Of a DNA stretch of 64,000 nt, positions 8,099 to 17,037 are shown one piece after another. The position numbers and the translations under genes are program-made. Below the pieces are notes generated by a model that was not told the DNA's origin, did no database searches, and saw only the letters and a program-made list of their open reading frames with translations. Source of the DNA: Bradyrhizobium erythrophlei (GTDB lineage: Bacteria; Pseudomonadota; Alphaproteobacteria; Rhizobiales; Xanthobacteraceae); the NCBI GenBank assembly GCA_900129675.1, contig FSRD01000001.1:1973501-2037500 (forward strand). The letters run 5' to 3'. The first letter of the stretch is position 1. Every line of letters starts with the position of its first letter.

Positions 8099-8413
8099 CT
8101 ACGCCCCCCATGCGACGACTCAAACCCACCCTGCCAAGTTATCTTTTACTGCAAAATTGCATAGTGGTCGGTCTGGCTCGCCGGGTCGGAGCCCGAGCGA
8201 CCCCAGAGAGCTGTATCCAAAAGAGCGAATTTGTATCGAGTTTGACTGACCTGGAGCGGGCGTCAGAGCCTCGTCGTAGTCCCTATGCGCGGGCTGCCCC
8301 CAGAACCAATGGCGTTAACGATGCTTAACGATTTCCAATCTGAGCGAAATCGCTTCGATGTTTTTTAGAAAATGCTGGCTATCCCTTCTGGCCATGGGGA
8401 TCTGGGGGAAGAC
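8099..8413. other. Intergenic stretch upstream of L,D-transpeptidase
   Basis: About 315 bases without a supported gene, between divergent genes. No promoter or terminator can be named with confidence. Confidence 0.4.
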
Positions 8414-9256
8414 ATGAGGAAGAAGGCCAGGCGTGGAAAGACAGAGGCCCTCGCACTGCCGATGGCCGGAAAAGTTGCGGTCGTGGCCATAGCCGTTGCG
8501 GCATTGGGGTACGGTTTGCTATCGCGCCCGGCGAGCGTTCAACCGGTGCGAAAGCCCTCCGCACGTCAGGCCCTGCTTCCGCCACCGCTTCCAGCTCGAA
8601 CTTCCGCTCCGGTTCCAGCTCAAGTTCCAGCTTCAGCTTCAGCTCCGGCTCCGGCTCCGGCTTCCGCTCCAGCGCCTCAGGTCGAAATTCAGAAAACCGC
8701 TGACGCTCCCGGAAAACTTGTTCGGCAGGTCGTCGATTACGTCAGCCACGAGGCGCCAGGCACCGTCGTCATCGACACCGGAAACACCTTTCTTTATCTC
8801 GTGCTGAACGGTGGGCAAGCAATGCGCTACGGCATCGGCGTTGGCCGCGAGGGCTTCACATGGTCTGGCGAACAGGCAGTTGCCCGGAAAGCAGAATGGC
8901 CGGATTGGCGTCCGCCTGCCGACATGCTTTCGCGTCAGCCCTACCTGCCGCGGTTTATGGCGGGCGGGCCGGGCAATCCGCTCGGCGCTCGGGCGATGTA
9001 TCTGGGTGAGACCGAATATAGAATTCACGGCACGAATAAGCCCGAGACGATTGGGAAGCGGGTTTCGTCCGGTTGTATCCGGCTGACCAACGAGGATGTC
9101 GCTGACCTCTATGAGCGGGTGAAAATCGGCGCGAAAGTTATCGTGCTCCCAGCAATGCGGCGTAATCCGGCTGCGCATCGACCACTCCAGGGAGCGTCCG
9201 CCGCCGCCTTCCGCTTGCCGGACCCGGCATCGCCGCCGAACCGGCCTTCGACATAA
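8414..9256 (+). CDS. L,D-transpeptidase (YkuD domain)
   Basis: Periplasmic cross-linking enzyme of 280 residues that would form 3-3 peptidoglycan cross-links or attach proteins to the wall. The start at 8414 has a strong GGGGGAA site. Residues about 16-36 are one membrane anchor (AGKVAVVAIAVAALGYGLL). They are followed by an Ala/Pro/Ser linker encoded by near-repeats of GCTCCGG. The YkuD domain follows, with HGTNKP (His205) and SSGCIRL (catalytic Cys221), the diagnostic spacing of the family. The C-terminal tail is Pro/Ala-rich. Confidence 0.92.
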   Translation: MRKKARRGKTEALALPMAGKVAVVAIAVAALGYGLLSRPASVQPVRKPSARQALLPPPLPARTSAPVPAQVPASASAPAPAPASAPAPQVEIQKTADAPGKLVRQVVDYVSHEAPGTVVIDTGNTFLYLVLNGGQAMRYGIGVGREGFTWSGEQAVARKAEWPDWRPPADMLSRQPYLPRFMAGGPGNPLGARAMYLGETEYRIHGTNKPETIGKRVSSGCIRLTNEDVADLYERVKIGAKVIVLPAMRRNPAAHRPLQGASAAAFRLPDPASPPNRPST

Positions 9257-9425
9257 GCGCCAATCGCGCGCCAAGTGACGTAACGAGCAACCGTCTGCCC
9301 GATAGGCCATTCCTCAACCTGCTCGACGCGATCCACTTCGCCACTGGAGAGGACCGCAAAGCGCTCGACCGCGTTCTGGAGATCCTCCAAACCCAAGGTG
9401 GGATCGGCAAGCGAGCCATGGAGTG

Positions 9426-9515
9426 TTAATCGGCGTGGGGTCCCGACGCCGATCGGCGAGCTAAATTATTGATTTATTGAGTGGTGAAGGGGTCACTCTT
9501 GAGCGCTTATTCACA
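9426..9515. repeat. 90-bp direct repeat, left copy
   Basis: Matches 26832-26921 at 89 of 90 positions (T versus G near the middle). Within it ATCGGCGT and ACGCCGAT form an 8-bp stem with a 9-base loop, followed by an AT-rich stretch. The two copies bracket 17.4 kb of accessory and decayed genes. Confidence 0.9.
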
Positions 9516-9764
9516 CGAACCAGTAAGGCACCGCCGGACGAAAGGGGCGGCAACAGATATGTTCGAACCTAAAGCTACCGCGTCACACCTCGACTCTACA
9601 CTTTTGAGACTTGCCAACCGGCTCTGACAATGTCTGCTTTCGAGGGCAAGACCGGAAGTAATTTGCGTATGTCAAGACCCGCAGCTGACGTTCGAAGTCA
9701 TCCGTAGGCTTGCCGCAATTTTCGCGGGCGAGATTGTCGCCTCCTAGCCGTCTATCCGGATGGT

Positions 9765-9984
9765 TTAACGCAGCGCCGCCAATGCGGTCTGAGTTGCGTC
9801 GGCTGTTAGCCACCGGACTGAGGCACAAACGGATCCACGGACTGAGCCAATCGTGTCGCCAATTGGGTGACGGTCGGCGTCGACTGCTTTTCGGGGGGGC
9901 AGCGAGCTGACAGAATAGACCGCCAGCCCAGCACCAGCGACAATGACAGCTATCGCAATCGTAGCCTGATATCTCATGGCAATC
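9765..9984 (-). CDS. Possible small membrane-anchored protein
   Basis: A short minus-strand frame with a start near MIAMRYQ, then a hydrophobic segment (ATIAIAVIVAGAGLAVYSV) like a signal anchor, then about 45 polar residues. Membrane character is the only support. The gene could equally be a chance frame in decayed DNA. Confidence 0.3.
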
Positions 9985-10197
9985 ATCCTCCATCGGTCCC
10001 ACAAACTAACCGGGCACTCTCGGAAACGGTTCCAGAGCGCTTCCCGAATATGAGGAGTTAACCGAACCGTTTCTGAGCCTGGTCTCATCGTGTCCAAAGT
10101 GGACGGCCACAACCTTGAGCTATGGCAGCGCGACCGCAGTATCGCGGAGTTTAGGTGTCGGAGACGACACTAGAACGCGGCTACTTCGACTGAGCGA

Positions 10198-10449
10198 TCA
10201 GCTTTTACGTCGCCACGACCAAATAAGCCGCAACCGATCTCCTCGGCCCGCGTCCTTGTGCGACGTGCGGCGTAACCGGCGATTCATAGTGGATGGCAAT
10301 TGGCCATCCAACTCGCGTAGCCGGTCGATCTGCTTTTGGAGGCTTGCCGATGGCTCGGATTCGTCTCTCAGGTGCGCCCGTAGCCGTTCGCCGATCTCTT
10401 GCGCGATTGCCCGGCTGTGGGTGTGGTCAATGTCGATACGGTTTCGCAT
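10198..10449 (-). CDS. Small conserved-type hypothetical protein
   Basis: An 83-residue protein starting MRNRIDIDHTHSRAIAQEIG, with a helical charged middle (ASLQKQIDRLRELDGQLPS). It resembles small soluble proteins frequent in Bradyrhizobium genomes. The C-terminal 25 residues are unusually Arg/Trp-rich and may reflect a frameshift. Start chosen at ATG 10449 rather than the longer frame. No function is known to me. Confidence 0.5.
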   Translation of the reverse strand: MRNRIDIDHTHSRAIAQEIGERLRAHLRDESEPSASLQKQIDRLRELDGQLPSTMNRRLRRTSHKDAGRGDRLRLIWSWRRKS

Positions 10450-11255
10450 AACGGAACCTTCGTTCCGGTGAACCCCGCCCACCAACCATCGATTTCATGA
10501 ATCACCATACAACCGAGCACGCGCCGTGCAGCTTGCAGTAAATGGAGACCGCCGCCTTTGGCTATCTGCGCGCGCGCTCGTTTTGAACAGCGGGTCCAGA
10601 GGACCTTTGGCTATCCGCGACATGCGCCGTTGTCTCTTGACGGCGAGCGGCGGCCTCACCCTCTAAAGTCTCGACGGAGACTTTCGTTCCCCGATCCGTT
10701 AAAGTTCCACAGGCATGCACCGAGCAAGCCTTCAAATGAGCAGGACCTTTGAAGCAGAGTTGGCGGTCTCTGTAGCATTGGGCCAACCTCAGATGTTGCC
10801 TGTTGGCACTTTTCGGACCTGATAGGCCCGGCAGACAATGTCCGTTCCTGAGTGCGAAGCGGACTTCCCAGTTGCGCGCTGGAACTTCCGAGTTTGACCC
10901 AATGTATGGTCCGACCGTGCGTTGCAAGCGGTTTCGCCGAGCTGGCGGTGAGCGGTCTTGCATCAATGTGTCCGGCCTCTGATTGGAGCATGTGGTGCTC
11001 CGGGCCATCATGGATATCAGCGCGCGTGCGTTCTCATTAACGGACAGGCCTCAACGGGCCATCTGGGTCACCAGTGTGCGCACGCGCTCGGAAGACCGAA
11101 CCTCCATCTCGTCTCATCCTCTCGCAGACCTCGGCTGGAAACTGTTGATAGGGTTACGTCATCGCTTGCTCCTCGTATCGCGTAGTTCCTTTGTTCGAGC
11201 CAAGGGTCGTTCCTTCGTCCCGGCCCGCAGAGCGTCGATCGCGTCGCGCGCAGGG
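10450..11255. other. Long gene-poor stretch before the IS630 transposase
   Basis: About 800 bases. Several frames are open, but none has recognisable domains or a good start context. Codon use looks random. It is probably decayed or intergenic DNA. Confidence 0.45.
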
Positions 11256-11324
11256 GCGGTCAAGGCCGGCCGTCGTGCTTGGCTTGCGGCGGGCTCCGGC
11301 GTTACCAGGCCGCGCCTTGACCGC
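11256..11324. repeat. Long inverted repeat upstream of the IS630 transposase
   Basis: GCGGTCAAGGC at 11256-11266 is the reverse complement of GCCTTGACCGC at 11314-11324, forming an 11-bp stem around a 47-base GC-rich loop. It lies just before the transposase start and could be part of the element's end or its leader. The outer IS boundaries could not be fixed. Confidence 0.6.
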
Positions 11325-11355
11325 GCCGAGCACGGCGCGAGGGGCGAGGACGATC

Positions 11356-12297
11356 ATGGCAAAGGGTTATTCGACAGACTTGAGAGATCGTGTGGTGGCT
11401 TTGGTCGAGGGCGGCGAGAGCTGCCGGGAAGCGGCGCGCCTGCTTGATCTTGCGGCCTCGACCACTATCCGCTGGATGGATCGCTGGCATACAACCGGTA
11501 GCGTCGCAGCGAAGCCCGGCACCGGCCACTGTCGCTCGCCGCTCGAGCCGCATGAGCAGTGGCTGCTCGATCTGGTGGCCGCTGAACCCGATCTGACACT
11601 CGATGAGATCGGCACACGGCTCGCATCGGCCAAAAGACTGAAGGTCGGCAGAACCTCGATTTGGCGATTTTACGAGCGGCACCGCATCACGTTCAAAAAA
11701 ACAGTGCACGCCGCCGAACAGGATCGGCCTGATGTCGCCGCTGCACGCGCTGCGCTGAAAGCCGAGCAATCGTCTTTACGCGCGCGACGGCTCGTCTTTA
11801 TTGATGAGACGTCGGTGACGACCAAAATGGTTCGTCATTCTGGTCGTTCGCCGCGTGGCGAGCGACTCGTCGCGAGTGTACCGCACGGCCACTGGAAAAC
11901 CCTGACGTTCATCGCGGCGTTGCGCGTCAGCGGCCTGACCGCACCTTATGTCATCGATGGTGCGATGGATGGAGCCACATTCATGGCCTATGTCGAGCAG
12001 GTGCTCGTGCCGACGCTGACAAAAGGCGACATCGTATTCATGGACAATCTGCGGACCCACAAAATCGACGGGATGCGCGAAGCAATCGCGGCTGTTGGCG
12101 CAACAGTTCGCTATCTGCCCGCCTATTCGCCAGACCTCAACCCAATCGAGATGGCATTCTCGAAACTCAAAGCCGCGTTGTGCAAAGGCGCCAAGCGCAC
12201 CGTGAAGGAACTCTGGCGGCTGATCGGCAAACTCGTAAAATCGTTTGTCCCCGACCAGTGCGCCAACTATTTTCCCCATGCGGGATATAGACGATGA
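11356..12297 (+). CDS. IS630-family transposase
   Basis: A 313-residue DDE transposase in a single frame starting at ATG 11356. An N-terminal HTH region (YSTDLRDRVVALVEGGES, then AARLLDLAASTTIRWM) is followed by the DDE core: FIDETSVTT (Asp), FMDNLRTHK (Asp) and SPDLNPIEMAFSKLK (Glu). These are the standard IS630/Tc1-mariner motifs. Unlike many relatives it needs no programmed frameshift, so it appears intact. It lies between the 90-bp direct repeats. Confidence 0.93.
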   Translation: MAKGYSTDLRDRVVALVEGGESCREAARLLDLAASTTIRWMDRWHTTGSVAAKPGTGHCRSPLEPHEQWLLDLVAAEPDLTLDEIGTRLASAKRLKVGRTSIWRFYERHRITFKKTVHAAEQDRPDVAAARAALKAEQSSLRARRLVFIDETSVTTKMVRHSGRSPRGERLVASVPHGHWKTLTFIAALRVSGLTAPYVIDGAMDGATFMAYVEQVLVPTLTKGDIVFMDNLRTHKIDGMREAIAAVGATVRYLPAYSPDLNPIEMAFSKLKAALCKGAKRTVKELWRLIGKLVKSFVPDQCANYFPHAGYRR

Positions 12298-12303
12298 CCT
12301 ACA

Positions 12304-12519
12304 TCAGCCGGAATCTGCTCTAGAACAGCAAATTTCATCAATCTGCCGCGCGAGCGCGAGCGCGCTTGCCCTTAGTGCCTCGATCATTGATGCTTCAGGA
12401 TGCTGCTTTTCTAGTTCCTGGATACGCTCGTTGAATGAGGCTAGCTCAAGGTAAAGGCGTTCGATTTCCGCGTTCTTCTCGATGGGCCGAACTGGCTTCC
12501 AAACCCTCTGTGCTCGCAT
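12304..12519 (-). CDS. Small coiled-coil hypothetical protein
   Basis: A 71-residue protein starting MRAQRVWKPVRPIEKNAEI. A continuous helix with heptad-like spacing (IERLYLELASFNERIQELEK) suggests a short coiled coil. It converges with the IS630 transposase, whose stop is 7 bases away. No domain recognised. Confidence 0.45.
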   Translation of the reverse strand: MRAQRVWKPVRPIEKNAEIERLYLELASFNERIQELEKQHPEASMIEALRASALALARQIDEICCSRADSG

Positions 12520-13089
12520 GACGCTTCCCCCCGCTATGCTCACGCCTTCGTGAGCCCGATTCGTGGCCAGAAATGGAAGCTCTCTTGGCGAGGTTATGAC
12601 CAGCCGCAAACCCGTCGTTTCGAAAAATCCGAATTTCGCTCGACTCCCAGCCCAAATCAGTGATTAGAAGTTGCCACGAAGGATTGTCGTTCGGGCAAGC
12701 GGGTGGTCGACTGTATCAAATCGGGATGTCGCGCATTCGGCTTTTGGTTGAGATCGTCAGACGCAATGGCGACTTCAGGAAGAATTAGGTAGCAATAATA
12801 TCTTCGGTGTCGACGGTCCCTGGATGGCGGCATCTTGAATTATTACTTCTAACGCAGCGGCAAATGACCCGCACGAAACCACCGCACCGACTGCACCTGT
12901 CGTCTGCGTAGCGGCCTCGGCTCCAAAAAGGGCGAGCAAGTTCGTCATCTTTTCAATAGTTTTGGATGGGCTCTTGGTTCCCACCCACCTGTACCAAATG
13001 CCGGTCGCGGGCAAGCAGGTGCCCCACTGAGGGACGAAAGAGGCGTTTGGGCGCTCGCCTGTCTTTACATTACATTCCTCACGGATGCG
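12520..13089. other. Gene-poor stretch
   Basis: About 570 bases in which only short overlapping frames occur. None shows a domain, signal peptide or convincing ribosome site. Confidence 0.4.
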
Positions 13090-13500
13090 CGTTCGCATCA
13101 TCCGAGCAACCCGCCGGTCGTCCGTTTGCCCTAATGCAGGCCCGATACAGCCACGGCTCAACATAGCTGCCCGCCCATATCCCGCGCCCTACGCGCTCGG
13201 CATCGCGCTGGGCCGCGCCGTACTTGCGCTAGGCCAGTCGAGCGCGAGGCCGCTGCGGGCAAGCCATTCGCCGAGGTCTGCTCCGCCAACCGAACACGTC
13301 GCCACAGTCCAGGGTGATCGGGACGCAGCTCGCCGTCCGCCGCGCGATGAAGGCGTCGAGATCGTTGGCGGCCTTGGCACCGCAGCGATATTGTAGGCTG
13401 TCCTCGCCCCGGCAGAGCTGACTACTCTCCGGCGCGTCTATGCCCCAGAGGCGAATGCGCTCGCCGTGAAATTTCGAGCGTGTCGCCGTCGGCTCTGCCG
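13090..13500 (-). pseudogene. Decayed thermonuclease (SNase-like) gene
   Basis: Read on the minus strand, pieces of an SNase-fold secreted nuclease appear in order but in different frames: DGDTLE, then GERIRLWGIDAPES, CRGEDS, then ATCSVGGADLGEWLARSGLA, then KYGAAQRDAERVGRGIWAG. At least three frameshifts separate them. The GERIRLWGIDAPE motif is diagnostic of this family. The gene cannot make a functional enzyme as read. Confidence 0.75.
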
Positions 13501-13513
13501 GGGCGAGGACAGC

Positions 13514-13825
13514 TCAGCGCCGGACAGCGATATCCAAGAACTCCTGCACAGAACGCGGCACCTCGTCGTATTCAGCAAAGCGTCGGCGCAGCTCGTCGGC
13601 AATATCGACCGTGACGTCGCGCGACCAGCCCTCGGCGGTGTTGAAGGCGACAATGCGGACGGGGTGACTATACTGGTCTTCCATGAGACGGCGGATCAGC
13701 GTCTTTCGGTCAGTGCCTTGCTCATCTGCTTCGCACCAAGCGCGCCCGAGCCTGCCAAAATCGTTTAGCACCACATAGGTGTCGCAGTCGGCGCCATGCG
13801 GCACGATGGAGGGGGAGCGACGCAT
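13514..13825 (-). CDS. Conserved-type hypothetical protein
   Basis: A 103-residue soluble protein starting MRRSPSIVPHGADCDTYVV. It has a segment DFGRLGRAWCEADEQGTDR and a C-terminal part (RIVAFNTAEGWSRDVTVDI, then ADELRRRF) like a family common in Bradyrhizobium that I cannot name. The ATG at 13825 is chosen because the upstream extension is Pro/Arg-rich and lacks family character. It lies directly upstream of the decayed nuclease. Confidence 0.7.
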   Translation of the reverse strand: MRRSPSIVPHGADCDTYVVLNDFGRLGRAWCEADEQGTDRKTLIRRLMEDQYSHPVRIVAFNTAEGWSRDVTVDIADELRRRFAEYDEVPRSVQEFLDIAVRR

Positions 13826-14257
13826 CACCTTTGGCTCCAGCAAGTCCCGCGCAAAGCGACCCCGCGTCGCGGGGTGCTTGGCAGGGTCGCCTGCTCTCCG
13901 GGTCCGGGGCTGGGGAGGCGTGAGCCCGGTAGGCCGAGACACTTTATCCGAGGGAACTTGATGGAATGACTACTAAAAAGGAGCACCCCTTAAGTCCCAT
14001 CCACCTTCCGGACGCGCGAGCGGGGACGAACTGTTCCAGCTCCGGCGCTGACCGGCTGGGCTAGGCGCGCCTTGATGGGCGGACACCCGCCTTTTTAGGA
14101 GAGCCATCGGCCAGAACGTTCGACACGTTTTCCGCGATCTGGGACGAACATCGCAGTAGCTGCCGCGAAACCAATTTCTGTTGGCCACGAAATGATCCTG
14201 AAACACAGGCCGTTAACAATCGCAGCTTTCGATAAAGGCTTATTGCGGAGCTAAACC
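13826..14257. other. Gene-free stretch
   Basis: About 430 bases with no supported gene between divergent small genes. Confidence 0.4.
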
Positions 14258-14497
14258 ATGAACCGGGAAACAGATAAAATTGCAGTTGGCACCCGCTTTA
14301 AAATCAGCAAATTTGGAGCGGTTCGTTGCCCAAGTCTGGCTGACAAGTTTGGCATCGTTGTCGGCTTGGGCCGTCACAACACCGGTATCACCGTGCTGTT
14401 CGATGGCGACAGAAGACCGACCTGCTTGCACAGGGGCTATATATCTTCAACAAACAGCACTGAGGCCGCCTTAAGCCATTCAGTGCTGGCGGGCTGA
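14258..14497 (+). CDS. Small conserved-type hypothetical protein
   Basis: A 79-residue protein with a compact beta-rich core: IAVGTRFKISKFGAVRCPSL, then KFGIVVGLGRHNTGITVLFD, then RPTCLHRGYI. The pattern suggests a small SH3-like or KOW-like barrel. That is an inference from alternating hydrophobic strands and Gly turns. Start ATG 14258. Function unknown. Confidence 0.6.
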   Translation: MNRETDKIAVGTRFKISKFGAVRCPSLADKFGIVVGLGRHNTGITVLFDGDRRPTCLHRGYISSTNSTEAALSHSVLAG

Positions 14498-14608
14498 TCC
14501 TAGCGGGTACTTAATTATACCCAGTCTTGCGCCGTGCCAGGCGCGCCGAAAACACTATTTTTGGAGCGGTGGATAAGCATCAGCTTTGGCACCAAGGACA
14601 CCGCTTCA

Positions 14609-15268
14609 TTATGCTGCCACCCGATCTTCCTTCTCGCCCCCGCGCGCGACAATCTTGAGCGTGTCGTCCCGCAACGGCCTTTGCAGCGCCTTCGCCTCAT
14701 CCCGTGGCGCGCGCATCCAGACATCGCGCTCCTCATCAGTGGTCAGGATCACCGGCATTGCCTTCGGATGGATCGACTCGACGACCACATTCGGCGAGGT
14801 GGTGAGGAAGCCATAGACTTGATGCGGTCCTGGGATCGGCTTGGACTTGGTGCTGCGATCTCCGTTGAAGGTCGTCCAGATGCCCGCGAAGGCGAATAAT
14901 GGCCGGTCTTCCGACAGCGCGAACCAGACCACGTCCTTCTTCTTGGTCTCAGGGTTCGGCTCCGGCGCGTATTCAGCGAAGCTGTTAGCGGGGACCAAGC
15001 ACCGGTTCTCCGGCTTGAGCCACCCCCGCCAGTGTGGCGACGACGTGTTGCGGATGTTGGTGACCGGCGGGCCCGTGCGCAGTGGCGGCGGCATGCCCCA
15101 GCGCATCGTGATCAGCTCGCGCTCATCGCCCGCGTTGCGCACTACCGGGGCCGGATAGTCCGGGAAGACGCCGGGCATCGGCGGCAGGTTGCCGACGTAT
15201 CGGTTGACCACGCGGAAGAGTGCCCGGATCGCTTCTTGGTTCGTGGTGATCGAATAGAGATTGCACAC
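14609..15268 (-). CDS. SOS response-associated peptidase (SRAP, HMCES/YedK family)
   Basis: A 219-residue SRAP protein. The family forms a covalent thiazolidine link between Cys2 and abasic sites in single-stranded DNA, shielding them during replication. Met1-Cys2-Asn-Leu-Tyr is the hallmark start; the Met must be removed to expose Cys2. Later motifs include [21 protein letters not shown] and [11 protein letters not shown], which carry the candidate Asn, Glu and His of the active site. It stands alone here, although DNA-repair genes (LigD, Ku) follow 6 kb away. Confidence 0.92.
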   Translation of the reverse strand: MCNLYSITTNQEAIRALFRVVNRYVGNLPPMPGVFPDYPAPVVRNAGDERELITMRWGMPPPLRTGPPVTNIRNTSSPHWRGWLKPENRCLVPANSFAEYAPEPNPETKKKDVVWFALSEDRPLFAFAGIWTTFNGDRSTKSKPIPGPHQVYGFLTTSPNVVVESIHPKAMPVILTTDEERDVWMRAPRDEAKALQRPLRDDTLKIVARGGEKEDRVAA

Positions 15269-15299
15269 GCGAGCCGCGCTTCAAAACCCGGACTTGATC

Positions 15300-15494
15300 C
15301 TAGTTTGTCTTCAACTCACTCCGCTTCCGCATGTAATAGCCCTGCCTCTGAACCGTAGACTTAATCTCGTCGCTGACGCTGGCGACCCTCCTCTTTCTCT
15401 TTTGCCATCTCCCCGACGTGCCACCGAGAGGTATCGACGATCCCTGCCTCACCACCAGCAGATCACGTTTATGGTTTAGGTACACGTCGAACAT
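15300..15494 (-). CDS. Small basic hypothetical protein
   Basis: A 64-residue protein, MFDVYLNHKRDLLVVRQGSS then a Lys/Arg-rich segment and SVSDEIKSTVQRQGYYMR. It resembles small rhizobial proteins of unknown role. ATG 15494 is preferred to the upstream in-frame start. It lies 31 bases downstream of the SRAP gene start, in the same direction and upstream of it. Confidence 0.55.
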   Translation of the reverse strand: MFDVYLNHKRDLLVVRQGSSIPLGGTSGRWQKRKRRVASVSDEIKSTVQRQGYYMRKRSELKTN

Positions 15495-15687
15495 GTGCCA
15501 CCTCCGATCTGAACCCAAAACACTATCGTTTCGGAGCAGAAAGAAGGTTGCGTGAATGCAACAGCCCGAGCGGTATTTTGGTGAACTTCACCGTTCACCC
15601 AGCCACCATGCTGAGCGTGGATTGTCGGCTGAAATTCTGGTTGGCCGCAACGCCACCAGATGGCTGCGCTTGTAGGGATAGCTGCTT

Positions 15688-16044
15688 TTACTGTTTCGCG
15701 TTGCTTTTGCGCCTGATGCGCTCTTGTCCATACGCTTCAACAAAAGCTCGTGGCATATGGACGTTTTCTTTGGCCCACAACCAAACATCATCGGCGAGCT
15801 TGTCGCCAGCGGGCGTTCCGGCATCAAGCGGATCAAGGAAACGGCGGACAAGCACCGGATTGATCATGCGAAAGCCATGGTATTGCATTCTTCCATGCTT
15901 GAAATCCTTCGGAGCGAATGGAAAATTCCAATTTAGCAAAACGCGGCGCAGCATCTTGCCGCGTTTTCCTTGGACGACTTCTTCAAGCGTTGAGTACAAA
16001 TTGCGTGATGCTGGATTGTCCTTCAACATACGCTCGCGTCTCAT
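15688..16044 (-). CDS. Hypothetical protein
   Basis: A 118-residue, basic, soluble protein (MRRERMLKDNPASRNLYS, later WNFPFAPKDFKHGRMQYHGF). Balanced composition and a clean start suggest a real gene, but no family is recognised. The lower GC content than the core block fits acquired DNA. Confidence 0.5.
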   Translation of the reverse strand: MRRERMLKDNPASRNLYSTLEEVVQGKRGKMLRRVLLNWNFPFAPKDFKHGRMQYHGFRMINPVLVRRFLDPLDAGTPAGDKLADDVWLWAKENVHMPRAFVEAYGQERIRRKSNAKQ

Positions 16045-16107
16045 TTGATTAGGGTATCGAAGCTACGCAATAATATCACGTGGTTTCGGCCGCTCGGTGA
16101 ACTCTGC

Positions 16108-16240
16108 TCAATCGTGTATCCGCGCTGTCAATGATGGCCGTTTTCCGACGCCGACCAAAGCCAACGGGAAGATTCGTTGGTTAAAGGCCGACCTCGACAA
16201 GTACGACGCCGACAACACCCGCACGGCAAACGCTCGCTAA
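16108..16240 (+). pseudogene. Excisionase/AlpA-like HTH fragment
   Basis: A short frame from GTG 16108 to TAA 16238-16240 encodes CIRAVNDGRFPTPTKANGK then IRWLKADLDKYDADN. This resembles the winged-helix end of AlpA/excisionase-type proteins (recognition helix, wing, then an Asp/Tyr tail). The N-terminal helix is missing and a stop lies just upstream, so it is probably truncated. It may be debris of an integrated element. Confidence 0.45.
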
Positions 16241-16499
16241 ACGCGGCCTCCCTCGCGTTAGCGTTTTCGCGAGGCCGGACGTATGCGCCACTACCATTTA
16301 CCGGGCAATACACCATGTCATCCAACGATGCGCGTGCGGACTTCGCGCGCCTATCGCTTCATCCAAAATCGATCACGGACCTCCGTAGTGGAGTTGAAAA
16401 GCGACGCAGCAGCAGAGAAGTCCAAAGGTCGACTTTTGCGAGATTTTTAGGGTTGTTCGATTTTCGACTTTTGCAACAATATCTACCAATAAGAGACAT

Positions 16500-16736
16500 C
16501 GCGTTCACCAAAGGGAGACCGCGACACCCTCGGAGGCGCGCCAATGCCGCCCCGCAAGCAACGCAACCGGGATCAGCAGCCCGAGCTGCGGCTTGTAGAT
16601 CAGCGGGCCGAGGTCCGCCGGCACGTGGGCCATGAGCGCCAGCGGCGTGGTGAGCAGCAGGAGCACCGGCGGATAGCTGTAGTGATAGGCGTCGAGGGAC
16701 GCGCCCACCACCGCCTGCCCGAAAACGATGTTTGGT
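16500..16736 (-). pseudogene. Fragment of a GT87-type membrane glycosyltransferase
   Basis: The minus-strand frame encodes FGQAVVGASLDAYHYSYPPV, then LLLLTTPLALMA, and after an apparent internal deletion PLIYKPQLGLLIPVALLAGR. The YPP and IYKPQ(L/F)GLLIP motifs are typical of GT87/DUF2029 polyprenyl-sugar-dependent mannosyltransferases. Only about 75 residues remain of a protein usually near 400. Confidence 0.65.
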
Positions 16737-17037
16737 AAACGCGAGGTTGATGGATAGATATAATTCGCCCTTTCGATGAACCTCGCCTAGCTCATGTCCG
16801 ATGCTGAAAGGTTCCGACAGCGCCGTACTTAAGGAGTTACTTCGAAATTGCAATTGCCAGTCGCATTTCAAGTTTTAGCGTGTCGATAGTCGTGCGGATT
16901 TTGGCCGACGCTCCATCAAACCGGCCATGCTTACCCCGCGATAAGGGACCGCCGCTCTGCCCTAGGGCGACGGCCCCGCGTCTTTCAGAACTAGCCAACG
17001 CTCTTGGTAAAGGCCTGACAACCCCTAGGGGAGAAAT

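Noticed and set aside
12775..13164. 129-codon minus-strand frame as a gene
   Set aside because: No motif, poor start context, and it overlaps the end of the decayed thermonuclease gene.
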